Shown here piece by piece: positions 9,766-18,514 of a DNA stretch of 36,392 nt. The translations under genes were made by a program, and so were the position numbers. The notes under the pieces were generated by a model, which saw only the letters and a program-made list of their open reading frames with translations, was not told the origin of the DNA and searched no databases. This stretch comes from Planctomycetaceae bacterium (GTDB lineage: Bacteria; Planctomycetota; SZUA-567), in assembly GCA_021201355.1 (NCBI GenBank), contig JAJQFC010000017.1:1-36392 (forward strand), written 5' to 3'. Every line of letters begins with the position of its first letter. The first letter of the stretch is position 1.

Positions 9766-11268
9766 ATGCAGCCGATCCTGGAAGCCAAAGACATCAAAAA
9801 AAGCTTTGGCGGCATCCACGCGCTGAAAGGCGTCAACTTCTCCCTGCGGCGCGGCGAGGTCCACGCCCTTCTGGGAGAAAACGGGGCGGGAAAAAGCACC
9901 TTTATCAAGATAATTTCCGGCGCCCACCTTCCCGACACCGGCGAGTTCACCATCCGTGGCGAACACTTGACGAATTATTCCCCGCAGCGCGCCAGGGAAA
10001 TGGGCATCGCCACCATCTACCAGGAAACCAGCCTGTTCCCCGACCTCACCGTGGCGGAAAACCTCTTCGCGGGCGAGCAGCCGCGCACCGCTCTCGGCAT
10101 GGTGGACTGGAAAACCATGCGGAAACGCGCCAGGGAAATATTCGACCAGCTTGGCGTCTACATCCCGGTCCACGAGCGCCTGGGCGACCTCGGCAAGGCG
10201 AGCGCCCAGATGGTGGAAATCGCCAAGGCCCTGTCCCGCGACGCCGACATCCTCATCATGGACGAACCCACCGCCGCCCTGTCCGGCGCCGACGCGGAAA
10301 ACCTCTACGGCATTATCGAACGCATCAAGGCCAAGGGCACGGCCATCATCTTCATCAGCCATCACCTCGAAGAGATCTTCAAGGTCAGCGACCGCGTCAC
10401 CATCCTCCGGGACGGCGTCGTCGGCGGCACCGCCGAGACGAAAGAGGTGGACGAGAAGTGGGTCATCACCCAGATGATCGGCAAGGAAATGGACGAGTCG
10501 AAAATCCGGACCTACCGGACGCCCGGCCGCGAACTCCTCCAGGTCAAGGGCCTGACCCGGGAAGGCTACTTCACCGACGTCAATTTCACCCTTTACGAAG
10601 GGGAAATCCTCGGCATCGCCGGACTGGTCGGGGCGGGAAAGACGGAACTCCTCCGCACCCTCTTCGCCATCGACGGCATGGACGGCGGGCAGATCCTCAT
10701 GGAAGGCGAACCGCTCCCGAGGAAGCCGTACGAAGTGGCACGGCGCGGCATCGGCCTGGTGCCGGAAAACCGGGGCCGGGAAGGGCTTCTTCTCGATCTC
10801 GAGGCGACCCTTAACCTCTCCATGATCAATTACCGCCGCTCGTCCCGCTACGGCCTCCTGAACCGGGCGTCGGAACGGACCACGGCCCGGGACAGCTTCG
10901 AATCCCTCCGCATTAAACCGGCCAACGCCTACAAGCTGAAGGCGGCCAACTTCTCCGGCGGCAACCAGCAGAAAATCGTCCTCGGGAAGTGGCTGGCCGA
11001 CAACCCGAAAGTCATGCTCCTCGACGACCCGACCCAAGGGGTCGACATCAATGCGAAAAACGAAATCCACCGGCTCCTCGACCAGCTCGTCAACCAGGGC
11101 ATGGGTATCGTCCTCGTGTCGTCCGACTTCCAGGAAATTGCCAACCTGGCCGACCGGGTCATGATTATGCGCTCCGGCCGCATTGACACCATTCTTCAAG
11201 ACAAGCCGACGGTCGCCGCCCTCCATGAGGCGGTCAGCGGCACCAGGGAAAGGACGGGCGATGAGTAA
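9766..11268 (+). CDS. sugar ABC transporter ATP-binding protein (RbsA/MglA-type, two ATPase domains)
   Basis: Walker A GENGAGKST and signature-region motifs; second half with VGAGKTELLR and FSGGNQQKIVLGKWLADNPKVMLLDDPTQGVD. Confidence 0.96.
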   Translation: MQPILEAKDIKKSFGGIHALKGVNFSLRRGEVHALLGENGAGKSTFIKIISGAHLPDTGEFTIRGEHLTNYSPQRAREMGIATIYQETSLFPDLTVAENLFAGEQPRTALGMVDWKTMRKRAREIFDQLGVYIPVHERLGDLGKASAQMVEIAKALSRDADILIMDEPTAALSGADAENLYGIIERIKAKGTAIIFISHHLEEIFKVSDRVTILRDGVVGGTAETKEVDEKWVITQMIGKEMDESKIRTYRTPGRELLQVKGLTREGYFTDVNFTLYEGEILGIAGLVGAGKTELLRTLFAIDGMDGGQILMEGEPLPRKPYEVARRGIGLVPENRGREGLLLDLEATLNLSMINYRRSSRYGLLNRASERTTARDSFESLRIKPANAYKLKAANFSGGNQQKIVLGKWLADNPKVMLLDDPTQGVDINAKNEIHRLLDQLVNQGMGIVLVSSDFQEIANLADRVMIMRSGRIDTILQDKPTVAALHEAVSGTRERTGDE

Positions 11269-12214
11269 CGATCGAAAACGCCAGATTACCATTGCGGTGA
11301 TTATCGTGGTTCTCACCATCGCCTCGGGAATCAAGGATCCCAGCTTTTTCGCCATCTCGAACATCCGGGACATGGCGATAAGCGCATCCTACGTGGTCCT
11401 CGTCGCCATCGGCATGCTCGGGATCATCATCACCGGGGAAATCGACGTCTCCACCGGCGCGGTCCTCGCCATCAGCGGCGCCATCGCCGGCGAACTGGCG
11501 AAGCAGGGGGCGCATCCGGTCGTCTTCATCGGCGCGGCCATCCTCGCCGGGTGCCTCCTCGGCGCCATTAACGGACTCCTTGTCGTCAAGGCGCGCATTC
11601 CCGCCATCGTCGCCACCCTGGGCACCCTGAGCGTCTTCCGCGGCTGTTTCATTCTCGTCACCAGCGGCAAGTGGGTGACGAACCTGCCGCCGTCCATCCT
11701 CCAATTCGGGCGCGGGCAGCTCCTGGGGATTCCTGTCTCCATCCTTATTGCCGTGATTGTGGTGGCGATCGCGGGGCTGGTCCTTCAGTCGACCCGCTAC
11801 GGACGGAACATTTTCAGCCTTGGGTCGAACGCCTCCGCCGCCCACCTGGCCGGCATCAACACACCCTGGGTCAAGGCGTCCACTTTCGTGGTCAGCGGCG
11901 GCCTGAACGGCCTCGCCTCCGTCATCTTTGCCGGCCTCTATGGGAGCATCCAGTCGGGGACCGGCACCGGTCTCGAAATGACCGCCATCGCCTCCGTCGT
12001 CGTCGGCGGGGCCAGCATCAACGGCGGCTCCGGGACGGCTCTCGGAACGGTGTTCGGCGCCATCCTCATCACCATGATTTCCACCGTCCTCATTTTCTTC
12101 CAGATTAGCGCCTACTGGGAGCAGGCGGTGCACGGACTCCTTATCCTGTTTGCCGTCGGCTACTACTCCGTCGCCACCGGCAGGGTGAAGAGGAAGCGTC
12201 CGACATCCGCCTGA
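11261..12214 (+). CDS. sugar ABC transporter permease (RbsC-type)
   Basis: ATG overlaps the ATPase stop (ATGAGTAA). IGMLGIIITGEIDVSTGAVLAISGAIAGELA and VVVGGASINGGSGTALGTVFGAILI are RbsC-family motifs. Confidence 0.93.
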   Translation: MSNDRKRQITIAVIIVVLTIASGIKDPSFFAISNIRDMAISASYVVLVAIGMLGIIITGEIDVSTGAVLAISGAIAGELAKQGAHPVVFIGAAILAGCLLGAINGLLVVKARIPAIVATLGTLSVFRGCFILVTSGKWVTNLPPSILQFGRGQLLGIPVSILIAVIVVAIAGLVLQSTRYGRNIFSLGSNASAAHLAGINTPWVKASTFVVSGGLNGLASVIFAGLYGSIQSGTGTGLEMTAIASVVVGGASINGGSGTALGTVFGAILITMISTVLIFFQISAYWEQAVHGLLILFAVGYYSVATGRVKRKRPTSA

Positions 12215-12265
12215 TGACGCGTCACCCGTATTGAAATCCGCGACCCGCTCGCTTTGGAGAACGTT

Positions 12266-13234
12266 ATGCAAGAATCCTCGCCCGTTATGGGATTTGTGAA
12301 AAAGCACAAGGAAATCGTCGTGCTCCTCGTGGTGCTGGCGGTGGTGCTCCTCGTCATGTCCCAATTGTCCCGCTTCTTCCTGTCCTTCCGGAATCTTCTC
12401 GAGGCGACCCGGCTCGGATCGGAAATCGGCATTATTGCCATCGGCATGGCCATGGTCATCCTCTTGGGCGGCATCGACCTATCCGTCGGCGCGGTGTTCG
12501 CGGTGAGCGCGGTTACTATGGGGATGGTCGTCGATTCCGGATCGCCGGTCGTCCTCGCCATGGCGGCGGCGCTCGTCACCGGCGCGGTCCTCGGCTCGTT
12601 CAACGGACTGGTCGTCAGTACGATCAAAATACCGCCCATTATCACCACTCTCGGCACCATGAGTCTGTTCCGGGGCTTGGCCATGGGGATTTCCCGGGGA
12701 AAATCCTTCCCCATTCCGGAAGCGCTTTACGACAGTATCGGCGGCAAGTCCGTCCTCGGCGTGCCGCTCCAGTTCCTCATTTTCCTGGCCGCCGCCCTGG
12801 CTGTCGTGTTCCTCCTTCGCCGCACCACCCTCGGCCGTAGCCTCATCGCCACCGGGAACAATCCGGTCGCCGCCATGTTCTCCGGCGTCAACACCCGCCT
12901 GGTCACCATTTTCGCCTACGGCCTGTCCGGCTTTTTCTGCAGCCTCGCCGGCATCCTCTTCGCCTGCCGCGTCACCAGCGCCAAGGCAGACTTCGGCATC
13001 GGCTACGAAATGGACGCCATCACCATCGTCGTCCTCGGCGGCGCCTCCCTGAAGGGCGGCAAGGCCAACATCATCGGCGTGGCGCTGGGCATGCTCATCC
13101 TTATCCTCACCCGGCGCGGCCTGACCATGGGGCTGGTCCAGCCGGAACTGCAGACGGTGATTTTCGGCCTCCTTCTTATCGCCGCCGTCGGCTTCAACGC
13201 CTTGTCCACGCCGGTGGGGCGGGGCGGAAAGTAA
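12266..13234 (+). CDS. sugar ABC transporter permease (RbsC-type), second subunit
   Basis: IGMAMVILLGGIDLSVGAVFAVSAV and VVLGGASLKGGKANIIGVALGMLIL; start MQESSPV with SD ggag. Confidence 0.93.
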   Translation: MQESSPVMGFVKKHKEIVVLLVVLAVVLLVMSQLSRFFLSFRNLLEATRLGSEIGIIAIGMAMVILLGGIDLSVGAVFAVSAVTMGMVVDSGSPVVLAMAAALVTGAVLGSFNGLVVSTIKIPPIITTLGTMSLFRGLAMGISRGKSFPIPEALYDSIGGKSVLGVPLQFLIFLAAALAVVFLLRRTTLGRSLIATGNNPVAAMFSGVNTRLVTIFAYGLSGFFCSLAGILFACRVTSAKADFGIGYEMDAITIVVLGGASLKGGKANIIGVALGMLILILTRRGLTMGLVQPELQTVIFGLLLIAAVGFNALSTPVGRGGK

Positions 13235-13308
13235 AGTTTTAGTGTCCACGCCGCCGTCCGTCCGTGGAAGACGGGAGCGGCTTTCCATTCACAAGAAAGG
13301 GAACCGTC

Positions 13309-14301
13309 ATGTCAAGAATTTCCAGGCTGTTGGTGGCTGCGCTGATCGTCGTCGGACTCGCGGCCGGTATGTCCCGGGCGCGGGCGGAAGAGTATCGCAT
13401 CGTCGTCATGCCGAAGGTGGTCGGCATCGACTACTTCAACGCGGTCGAAGAAGGGGTCATCGACGCCGGCAAGGAACTTGAAGGGAAGGTCGAAGTCATC
13501 TGGATGGGCCCGACCCAGGATCAGGTGGAACGGCAGATCGAAATGATCGACAACCTCATCGCCACCCAGCCCCACGCCATTTGCGTCGCCAGTAACGACA
13601 ACGCCGCCATCGTCCCCATTCTCCGCCGCGCCAGCCGGGAAGGCATCAAGGTTCTGAGCTGGGACGGCGACGCCGACTTCCGCGACTTCTTCGTCAACCT
13701 CGTCGACTACGACGAATTCGGCAAGGGCCTGGTCGAAGCCCTGGTCAAGGAAATGGGCCCGGAAGGCGACATCGCCATCATCACCACCTCCTTCACCGCC
13801 CCGAACCAGGTCAAATGGATTGAAGGCATCGAAAAACACATCGCCGCCGCCTATCCCGGCCTGAAAATCGTCGACACCCGGCCGGCCGGTGAAAACACCG
13901 AACGCGCCTACCGCCTCACCCAGGATCTCCTGAAGAGCATGCCGAATCTCAAGGGCGTGATCGCCCTCGGCGTGCCGAACGTTCCCGGCGCCATCGACGC
14001 CATCAAGGAAGCGGGCATGATCGGCAAGGTCGCCATCGTCGGCAACGCCACTCCGAACGTCGCCCGGAAATACCTGAAGGACGGCGACGTCAAGTCCATC
14101 CTCCTCTGGGACGCGCCCGCCCACGGCTACCTCACCGTCTACTCGGCCTACCGCCTCCTCACGGACGGTCTGGAAGAAGGCGTTCCCTACGACGCCGGAC
14201 GGATGGGCCAGTTCACCCCGGTCAAGGACAATATCAGCCTTCAGGTGTCCCTGCCGATCATGACCTTCACCAAGGACAATATCGACGACTTTAATTTTTA
14301 A
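13309..14301 (+). CDS. ABC transporter periplasmic sugar-binding protein (LsrB/RhaS-like)
   Basis: Signal peptide MSRISRLLVAALIVVGLAAGMSRARAEE followed by a periplasmic-binding fold (YRIVVMPKVVGIDYFNAVEEGVIDAGKEL...VIWMGPTQDQVERQIEMIDNLIATQPHAICVASND). Confidence 0.9.
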   Translation: MSRISRLLVAALIVVGLAAGMSRARAEEYRIVVMPKVVGIDYFNAVEEGVIDAGKELEGKVEVIWMGPTQDQVERQIEMIDNLIATQPHAICVASNDNAAIVPILRRASREGIKVLSWDGDADFRDFFVNLVDYDEFGKGLVEALVKEMGPEGDIAIITTSFTAPNQVKWIEGIEKHIAAAYPGLKIVDTRPAGENTERAYRLTQDLLKSMPNLKGVIALGVPNVPGAIDAIKEAGMIGKVAIVGNATPNVARKYLKDGDVKSILLWDAPAHGYLTVYSAYRLLTDGLEEGVPYDAGRMGQFTPVKDNISLQVSLPIMTFTKDNIDDFNF

Positions 14302-14319
14302 AAGGCATCATCCACGGGG

Positions 14320-14349
14320 ACGGCCGCGCACGGGATTGTGCGCGGCCGT
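14320..14349 (+). terminator. intercistronic hairpin between binding protein and hydrolase genes
   Basis: ACGGCCGCGCAC-GGGATT-GTGCGCGGCCGT perfect 12-bp stem; no strong T tract, so possibly a stabiliser or attenuator. Confidence 0.6.
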
Positions 14350-14386
14350 GTTCCATCCGCAGTGGGAATAGAAACCGGAGATTCAC

Positions 14387-15220
14387 ATGAGTGCGACCAA
14401 GCTGCACGTCTTCAACCTCGGCGACATGAAAATGGACAAATCGCTGTTAATCAGCCGGGCCACCGTGGCCAGCGTGTCGAAGCCCGCCGCGCCGGCCATT
14501 TTCGCCTCGTTTTCGGTGACGGCGTTCCTCCTCGAGCACGAGGAGGGACTGGTGCTCTTTGACGCCGGCTGCCATCCCGATTCCATGGGAAAAAATGGCC
14601 ACTGGACGGCGTTCCAGCAGGAGCATTACCCGTTTTTCGGCACGCCGGAGCAGAACCTGGTGCGCCAGGTGGAACGGCTCGGAGTGAAGCCGGCGGACGT
14701 TCGTTACATTGTCCTCTCCCACATGCATAACGACCACGCCGGCTGCCTCGAATTTTTCCCCAACGCCACCGTTTACGTTCATGAGGACGAGTTTGCCGCC
14801 GCCATGCAGGCCTACGCCCGGGGCGATCAGGAAACGTCGTATGTGTTGAAGGATATTGACGGCTGGATCGGAAAGCACCTGGACTGGCGCTTTGTTCGTC
14901 GCGATCAGGGGGACATTCCCTTTATGAAGAATGTCACCATTCTGAATTTCGGTCCGGGCCATTCCAGCGGCATGATGGGACTGGAAATCGAACTGGCAAA
15001 CAGCGGCACCATTATCCTCGCTTCGGACAGCATTTACTGTCAGGAAAATTTCTATCCCGAGTTCAAGCCGCTCGGCATCACCTTCGACAGTAAAAACGCC
15101 CGCGCCACGTTGGATCGTATCTACTGGCTATCCAAACAAAAGGATGCCCAGGTTTTCTTCGGACACGACTCCACCCAAACCGCCACGCTGAAGCTGAGTC
15201 CCGACGGTTACTACGACTAA
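14387..15220 (+). CDS. metallo-beta-lactamase-fold hydrolase, N-acyl homoserine lactonase (AiiA/AttM)-like
   Basis: YIVLSHMHNDHAGCLEFFPNATVYVHEDEF (HxHxDH), later GPGHSSGMMGLEIE and LASDSIYCQENFYPE, FFGHDSTQ: ligand order typical of the lactonase family. Confidence 0.82.
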   Translation: MSATKLHVFNLGDMKMDKSLLISRATVASVSKPAAPAIFASFSVTAFLLEHEEGLVLFDAGCHPDSMGKNGHWTAFQQEHYPFFGTPEQNLVRQVERLGVKPADVRYIVLSHMHNDHAGCLEFFPNATVYVHEDEFAAAMQAYARGDQETSYVLKDIDGWIGKHLDWRFVRRDQGDIPFMKNVTILNFGPGHSSGMMGLEIELANSGTIILASDSIYCQENFYPEFKPLGITFDSKNARATLDRIYWLSKQKDAQVFFGHDSTQTATLKLSPDGYYD

Positions 15221-15353
15221 TGCGTCCTGGCGAGGCTTCTATTTTACACGACGACATCGCTCGTCACCGCTCTCGCGGCTGAGCCTCGTCGGCAAACCGC
15301 GCCTTGATGACGCGCAGAACCATTCGCTTATGTTATGCATGAGCGCGCGCGGT

Positions 15354-16151
15354 TCAGCCTATTCCGCGCCGGCGGAGAAACCGGCGGAACAGGGCGGGCC
15401 AGATGCGGTTCAGGTAGACGCCGCCGCATTCAATGCCGCCGATGAGCTGTTCCGGGACGTCTTTCCGGATGGCCGGGAGGGCCCGTTTGGCGCATTCCGC
15501 CGCTGAAATGCCCCGTTCCTGACCGACGTCCATGACGCCGTGCTGGCTGCCGTCCGCTTCCAGGGCTTTTTCCGAAATCTCCGTTTTCACCCAGCCGGGC
15601 ACAAGAAGGGTGACGGTAACGCCGGCGCCAAGAAGTTCTTCCCGGAGCGAATCGAACCAGCCGTGGAGGGCGTGCTTCGATGCAGAGTAGAACGACCGCC
15701 GGGGCGCGCCGAACTTGCCGAGACCGCCTGTCAGGGTGACGATCTGTCCCCGGCCCCGGCCGACCATCGGGCCGACAACGCCCCGGGTGAGTTCCACCGC
15801 GCCCCAGAAATCGGTGTCGAAAATCCGGCGGGCGACCGGGAGTTCCGTGTCGGTGGCGAGGCCGCGCATGCCGACGCCGCCGATGTTGCAGAGAATGTCG
15901 ATGCCGCCGAGGCGGGCGTCGGCGTCGGCGGCGAGGTGACGGAGGCGGTCCGTGTCCGCCAGGTCGAACGGCAGTTCCTCCACCCGGGCGGCTCCCCGGC
16001 GGCGGCAGGCCTCGCCGACGGCGGCGAGCCTCTCGACCCGGCGGGCGGAGAGGAGGAGGCGGGCGCCGGCCGAGGCCATTTCCAAAGCCATTGCCTCGCC
16101 GATGCCGGACGAAGCGCCGGTTACCCACACAGTGCGATTTTTTATTTCCAT
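15354..16151 (-). CDS. SDR family NAD(P)-dependent oxidoreductase
   Basis: VWVTGASSGIGEAMALEMASAGARLLLSAR, NIGGVG, YSASKHALHGWFDSLREEL (YxxxK). Confidence 0.93.
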   Translation of the reverse strand: MEIKNRTVWVTGASSGIGEAMALEMASAGARLLLSARRVERLAAVGEACRRRGAARVEELPFDLADTDRLRHLAADADARLGGIDILCNIGGVGMRGLATDTELPVARRIFDTDFWGAVELTRGVVGPMVGRGRGQIVTLTGGLGKFGAPRRSFYSASKHALHGWFDSLREELLGAGVTVTLLVPGWVKTEISEKALEADGSQHGVMDVGQERGISAAECAKRALPAIRKDVPEQLIGGIECGGVYLNRIWPALFRRFLRRRGIG

Positions 16152-16154
16152 CTA

Positions 16155-16187
16155 CTCAAGTCTCCACCCCTCGCGACCGCTAATACC
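16155..16187 (+). promoter_or_regulatory. sigma-28 (FliA)-like promoter candidate
   Basis: TCAA-N16-ACCGCTAA (consensus TAAA-N15-GCCGATAA); shares the 14-mer GCGACCGCTAATAC with the site at 18385-18415. Confidence 0.5.
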
Positions 16188-16334
16188 TGTATACTGTGTG
16201 GGAGGCCATGAACCGCCTCTTCCACAGCGGACCGCGCGTGAGGAGGGCGGAAGGAGTCCGTCCGCCGGCGCGGCCCGGAGGATCACCCTGTATACTACCG
16301 GAAACGGTCGGGGTATACCAGATGCGAGGAGCGC

Positions 16335-16517
16335 ATGATGAGTGTTGGAGGCGTTGGCGGTGGAGCCGCCGATATGAGCGGGCTGATGCAGGTGCTGCAG
16401 ACGGGAATTCAGAAGCAGACCGACCTGTCGAAAAACATGATTTCCATCGGGGTGGAGAATTCCATTATCGGCAATAAAATGTCGATAGCCCAGGAAATCA
16501 TCGACGTTTACGCGTAA
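16335..16517 (+). CDS. 60-aa hypothetical small protein, possibly motility-associated
   Basis: MMSVGGVGGGAADMSGLMQVLQTGIQKQTDLSKNMISIGVENSIIGNKMSIAQEIIDVYA; SD gcgaggagc upstream; terminator downstream; sigma-28-like promoter upstream. Confidence 0.65.
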   Translation: MMSVGGVGGGAADMSGLMQVLQTGIQKQTDLSKNMISIGVENSIIGNKMSIAQEIIDVYA

Positions 16518-16591
16518 AATCGGCCCGAGGTATTTTTCGCCCGGCGGCGTGCGACTGCGTACGCGGCAGGGCACATTCGTTGTGTCTCACT

Positions 16592-16628
16592 GCCCGGCGT
16601 CCGCCCTTGTGGCTGGCGCCGGGCGTTT
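16592..16628 (+). terminator. terminator-like hairpin after the 60-aa gene
   Basis: GCCCGGCG (16592-16599) / CGCCGGGC (16617-16624) followed by GTTTTAATTA. Confidence 0.65.
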
Positions 16629-16757
16629 TAATTATGTATAGTGGGACGTACCTGTCTCCATGGGGGGAGACGGGCGTCCGGGGCCGGTTCCGCCTCACGG
16701 GTTGTCGGGTAACAGCCGGATAGGCGAACGGACGGACAAGGCGGGAGACGGGAATAC

Positions 16758-17783
16758 ATGTTTGCCGGAATGCGCTGGGACGGGTGGGAAGTGGTCGGTC
16801 TGATCGGCGAAGGCCTGTTCTTCGCCAGGATGGCGGCCCAATGGGTCATGTCCGAGAGGGCCCGGCGGCCGGTCATCCCTACCGCATACTGGTACATGTC
16901 CCTGGCCGGCGCGGTTATCCTGATTCTCTATGCCCTGCATCTGGGCAGTTTTGCCGTATTGTTACCGCAGGTGGTGGGGGTGGTCTTTTATGCGCGGGGA
17001 CTGCATTTGGACATTCTCTCACGGCGCCGCGACGCCCGGCGCCAGGAATTCGGTTTCGACAACGACACCTATCCGTGGCCTGCCGTTTCCATCATTGTTC
17101 CGGTTCATAACGAAGAAGCGACGCTTCGGGAAACCCTCGCCGGCCTGACCGCGCAGGTGTACGCCGGTCCGCAGCCGGAAATCATCGCCGCCTTGAACGG
17201 CTGCACCGACCATTCGCGTCGCGAAGCCGAGGCCGTTCCGGGCGTAACTATCGCTGAAAGCGACCGCTCCGGCATGTCGTTCGGGAAAAACCTCGGCGCC
17301 GGGGCCAGCCATGGCGATTTCCTCGTTTTTATCGATGCCGATACCCGCGTGCCGCCGGACGCGGTGCAGCGCCTCGTCGAGGCGGCGGCCGGGCTGGACC
17401 GGTTTATCGGCACCGTCGCCGGCGCGCCGGACCGGGGCGGGTTTGTCGTGAAAACCTGTTTCCGTATCGCCAATTGGGCGACCCGGCGGAAACAGGCCCA
17501 CGCGCCCGGCGGCGTCATGCTCATGGACCGGGAGACGCTTTCCCGGGTCGGCGGCTTTGACGAAACGCTGCCGCAGGGCACGTCCACCGACATGATCTGG
17601 CGCGGCATCGAATCCGGCGCCCGTTACGTGTATGTCGATTCGTTCCAGGCGGTAACGTCTATTCGCCGGTTCGAGAAAACCGGCATTATCCGCCAGATGC
17701 TCAGTTGGCGATCAAACCACCGCGCCTTCGCCGCCGGCCGTCGCGAAACCGTGTCCGGGAAGGCGTACGAGGACATTCGGTGA
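16758..17783 (+). CDS. fusion of LAB_N (lipid-A-disaccharide synthase N-terminal-like membrane domain) with GT2 glycosyltransferase
   Basis: N-term GLIGEGLFFARMAAQWVMSERARRPVIPTAYWYMSLAGAVILILYALHLGSFAVLLPQVVGVVFYARGLHL resembles LAB_N; C-term VSIIVPVHNEEATLRETLAGL...FLVFIDADTRVPPDAVQRLVEAA is GT2 (DAD motif). Confidence 0.85.
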   Translation: MFAGMRWDGWEVVGLIGEGLFFARMAAQWVMSERARRPVIPTAYWYMSLAGAVILILYALHLGSFAVLLPQVVGVVFYARGLHLDILSRRRDARRQEFGFDNDTYPWPAVSIIVPVHNEEATLRETLAGLTAQVYAGPQPEIIAALNGCTDHSRREAEAVPGVTIAESDRSGMSFGKNLGAGASHGDFLVFIDADTRVPPDAVQRLVEAAAGLDRFIGTVAGAPDRGGFVVKTCFRIANWATRRKQAHAPGGVMLMDRETLSRVGGFDETLPQGTSTDMIWRGIESGARYVYVDSFQAVTSIRRFEKTGIIRQMLSWRSNHRAFAAGRRETVSGKAYEDIR

Positions 17784-18145
17784 AAATTTCCTTTCTCCGG
17801 GGCGAATTCTCCATCTGCCAACTCCGGGATCTGAGCCGGCTCGACCTGTCCGCGAATATCCTCTTCCTTGCCAAGACGCCGGACGAACTGTCCCTCGTCT
17901 GCCCGACGGAATCGGTGCCGGACAATGTCCTGAAGGTCGATCGCGGCTGGGCCGCCTGCTATATCGAGGGCGAACTTGACTTTTCCCTCGTCGGCATCCT
18001 CGCCGAAATCAGCCGCGTCCTGGCCGAGAACCGGATAAGCCTGTTCGCCGCCTCTACCTACAATACGGATTACGTTCTCATCAAACAGGTCAAGGTCGAG
18101 GCGGCCAGGGAGGCATTCCGGCAGGCCGGGTACGACGTGGTCTAG
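17780..18145 (+). CDS. ACT domain-containing protein (tandem-ACT/CASTOR-like)
   Basis: GTG start overlaps the GT2 stop (GTGA). Ends ELDFSLVGILAEISRVLAENRISLFAASTYNTDYVLIKQVKVEAAREAFRQAGYDVV, typical ACT. Confidence 0.82.
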   Translation: MKISFLRGEFSICQLRDLSRLDLSANILFLAKTPDELSLVCPTESVPDNVLKVDRGWAACYIEGELDFSLVGILAEISRVLAENRISLFAASTYNTDYVLIKQVKVEAAREAFRQAGYDVV

Positions 18146-18384
18146 ACCGCCACATACCGCCGTGCGGGACCGGCCACCGGAGACTGCCCATGTGTATTGG
18201 ATCGCCCACCGTATCGACGGCGGGACGGGTCAAAAGCCCCGCCTGAAAAAATGGTCAACCCGTTCTTTTACAACCTTTACCGGATACGGTTTTTCTTGAA
18301 AAATCTTTCGCCCGGCTCAGGTTAATCCGCGTAAACCTAAACCACAAACCATTTTCCCGTTAACTACACCAAGTCTCGCTTTTT

Positions 18385-18415
18385 CTCAAGTTTTGTCCCG
18401 TGCGACCGCTAATAC
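18385..18415 (+). promoter_or_regulatory. sigma-28 (FliA)-like promoter candidate
   Basis: TCAAGTTT-N11-ACCGCTAA (TCAA-N15-ACCGCTAA) against consensus TAAAGTTT-N11-GCCGATAA. Confidence 0.55.
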
Positions 18416-18514
18416 TACCACTGGCCGTTCATCCAAAAAACGGACGGTGCATCGTGGGGCTGCGGCGGGCATCATTGGAGCCAGGGATGGCTTCCTTGAA
18501 GAAAGGGCGGGACT

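Noticed and set aside
9718-11373. 551-aa - strand ORF opposite the ABC ATPase
   Set aside because: Antisense shadow ORF of the strongly supported ATPase; no recognisable domain.
11234-12364. 376-aa - strand ORF opposite the ABC permease
   Set aside because: Extremely Asp/Gly/His/Glu-rich antisense translation, no domain, overlaps a genuine permease.
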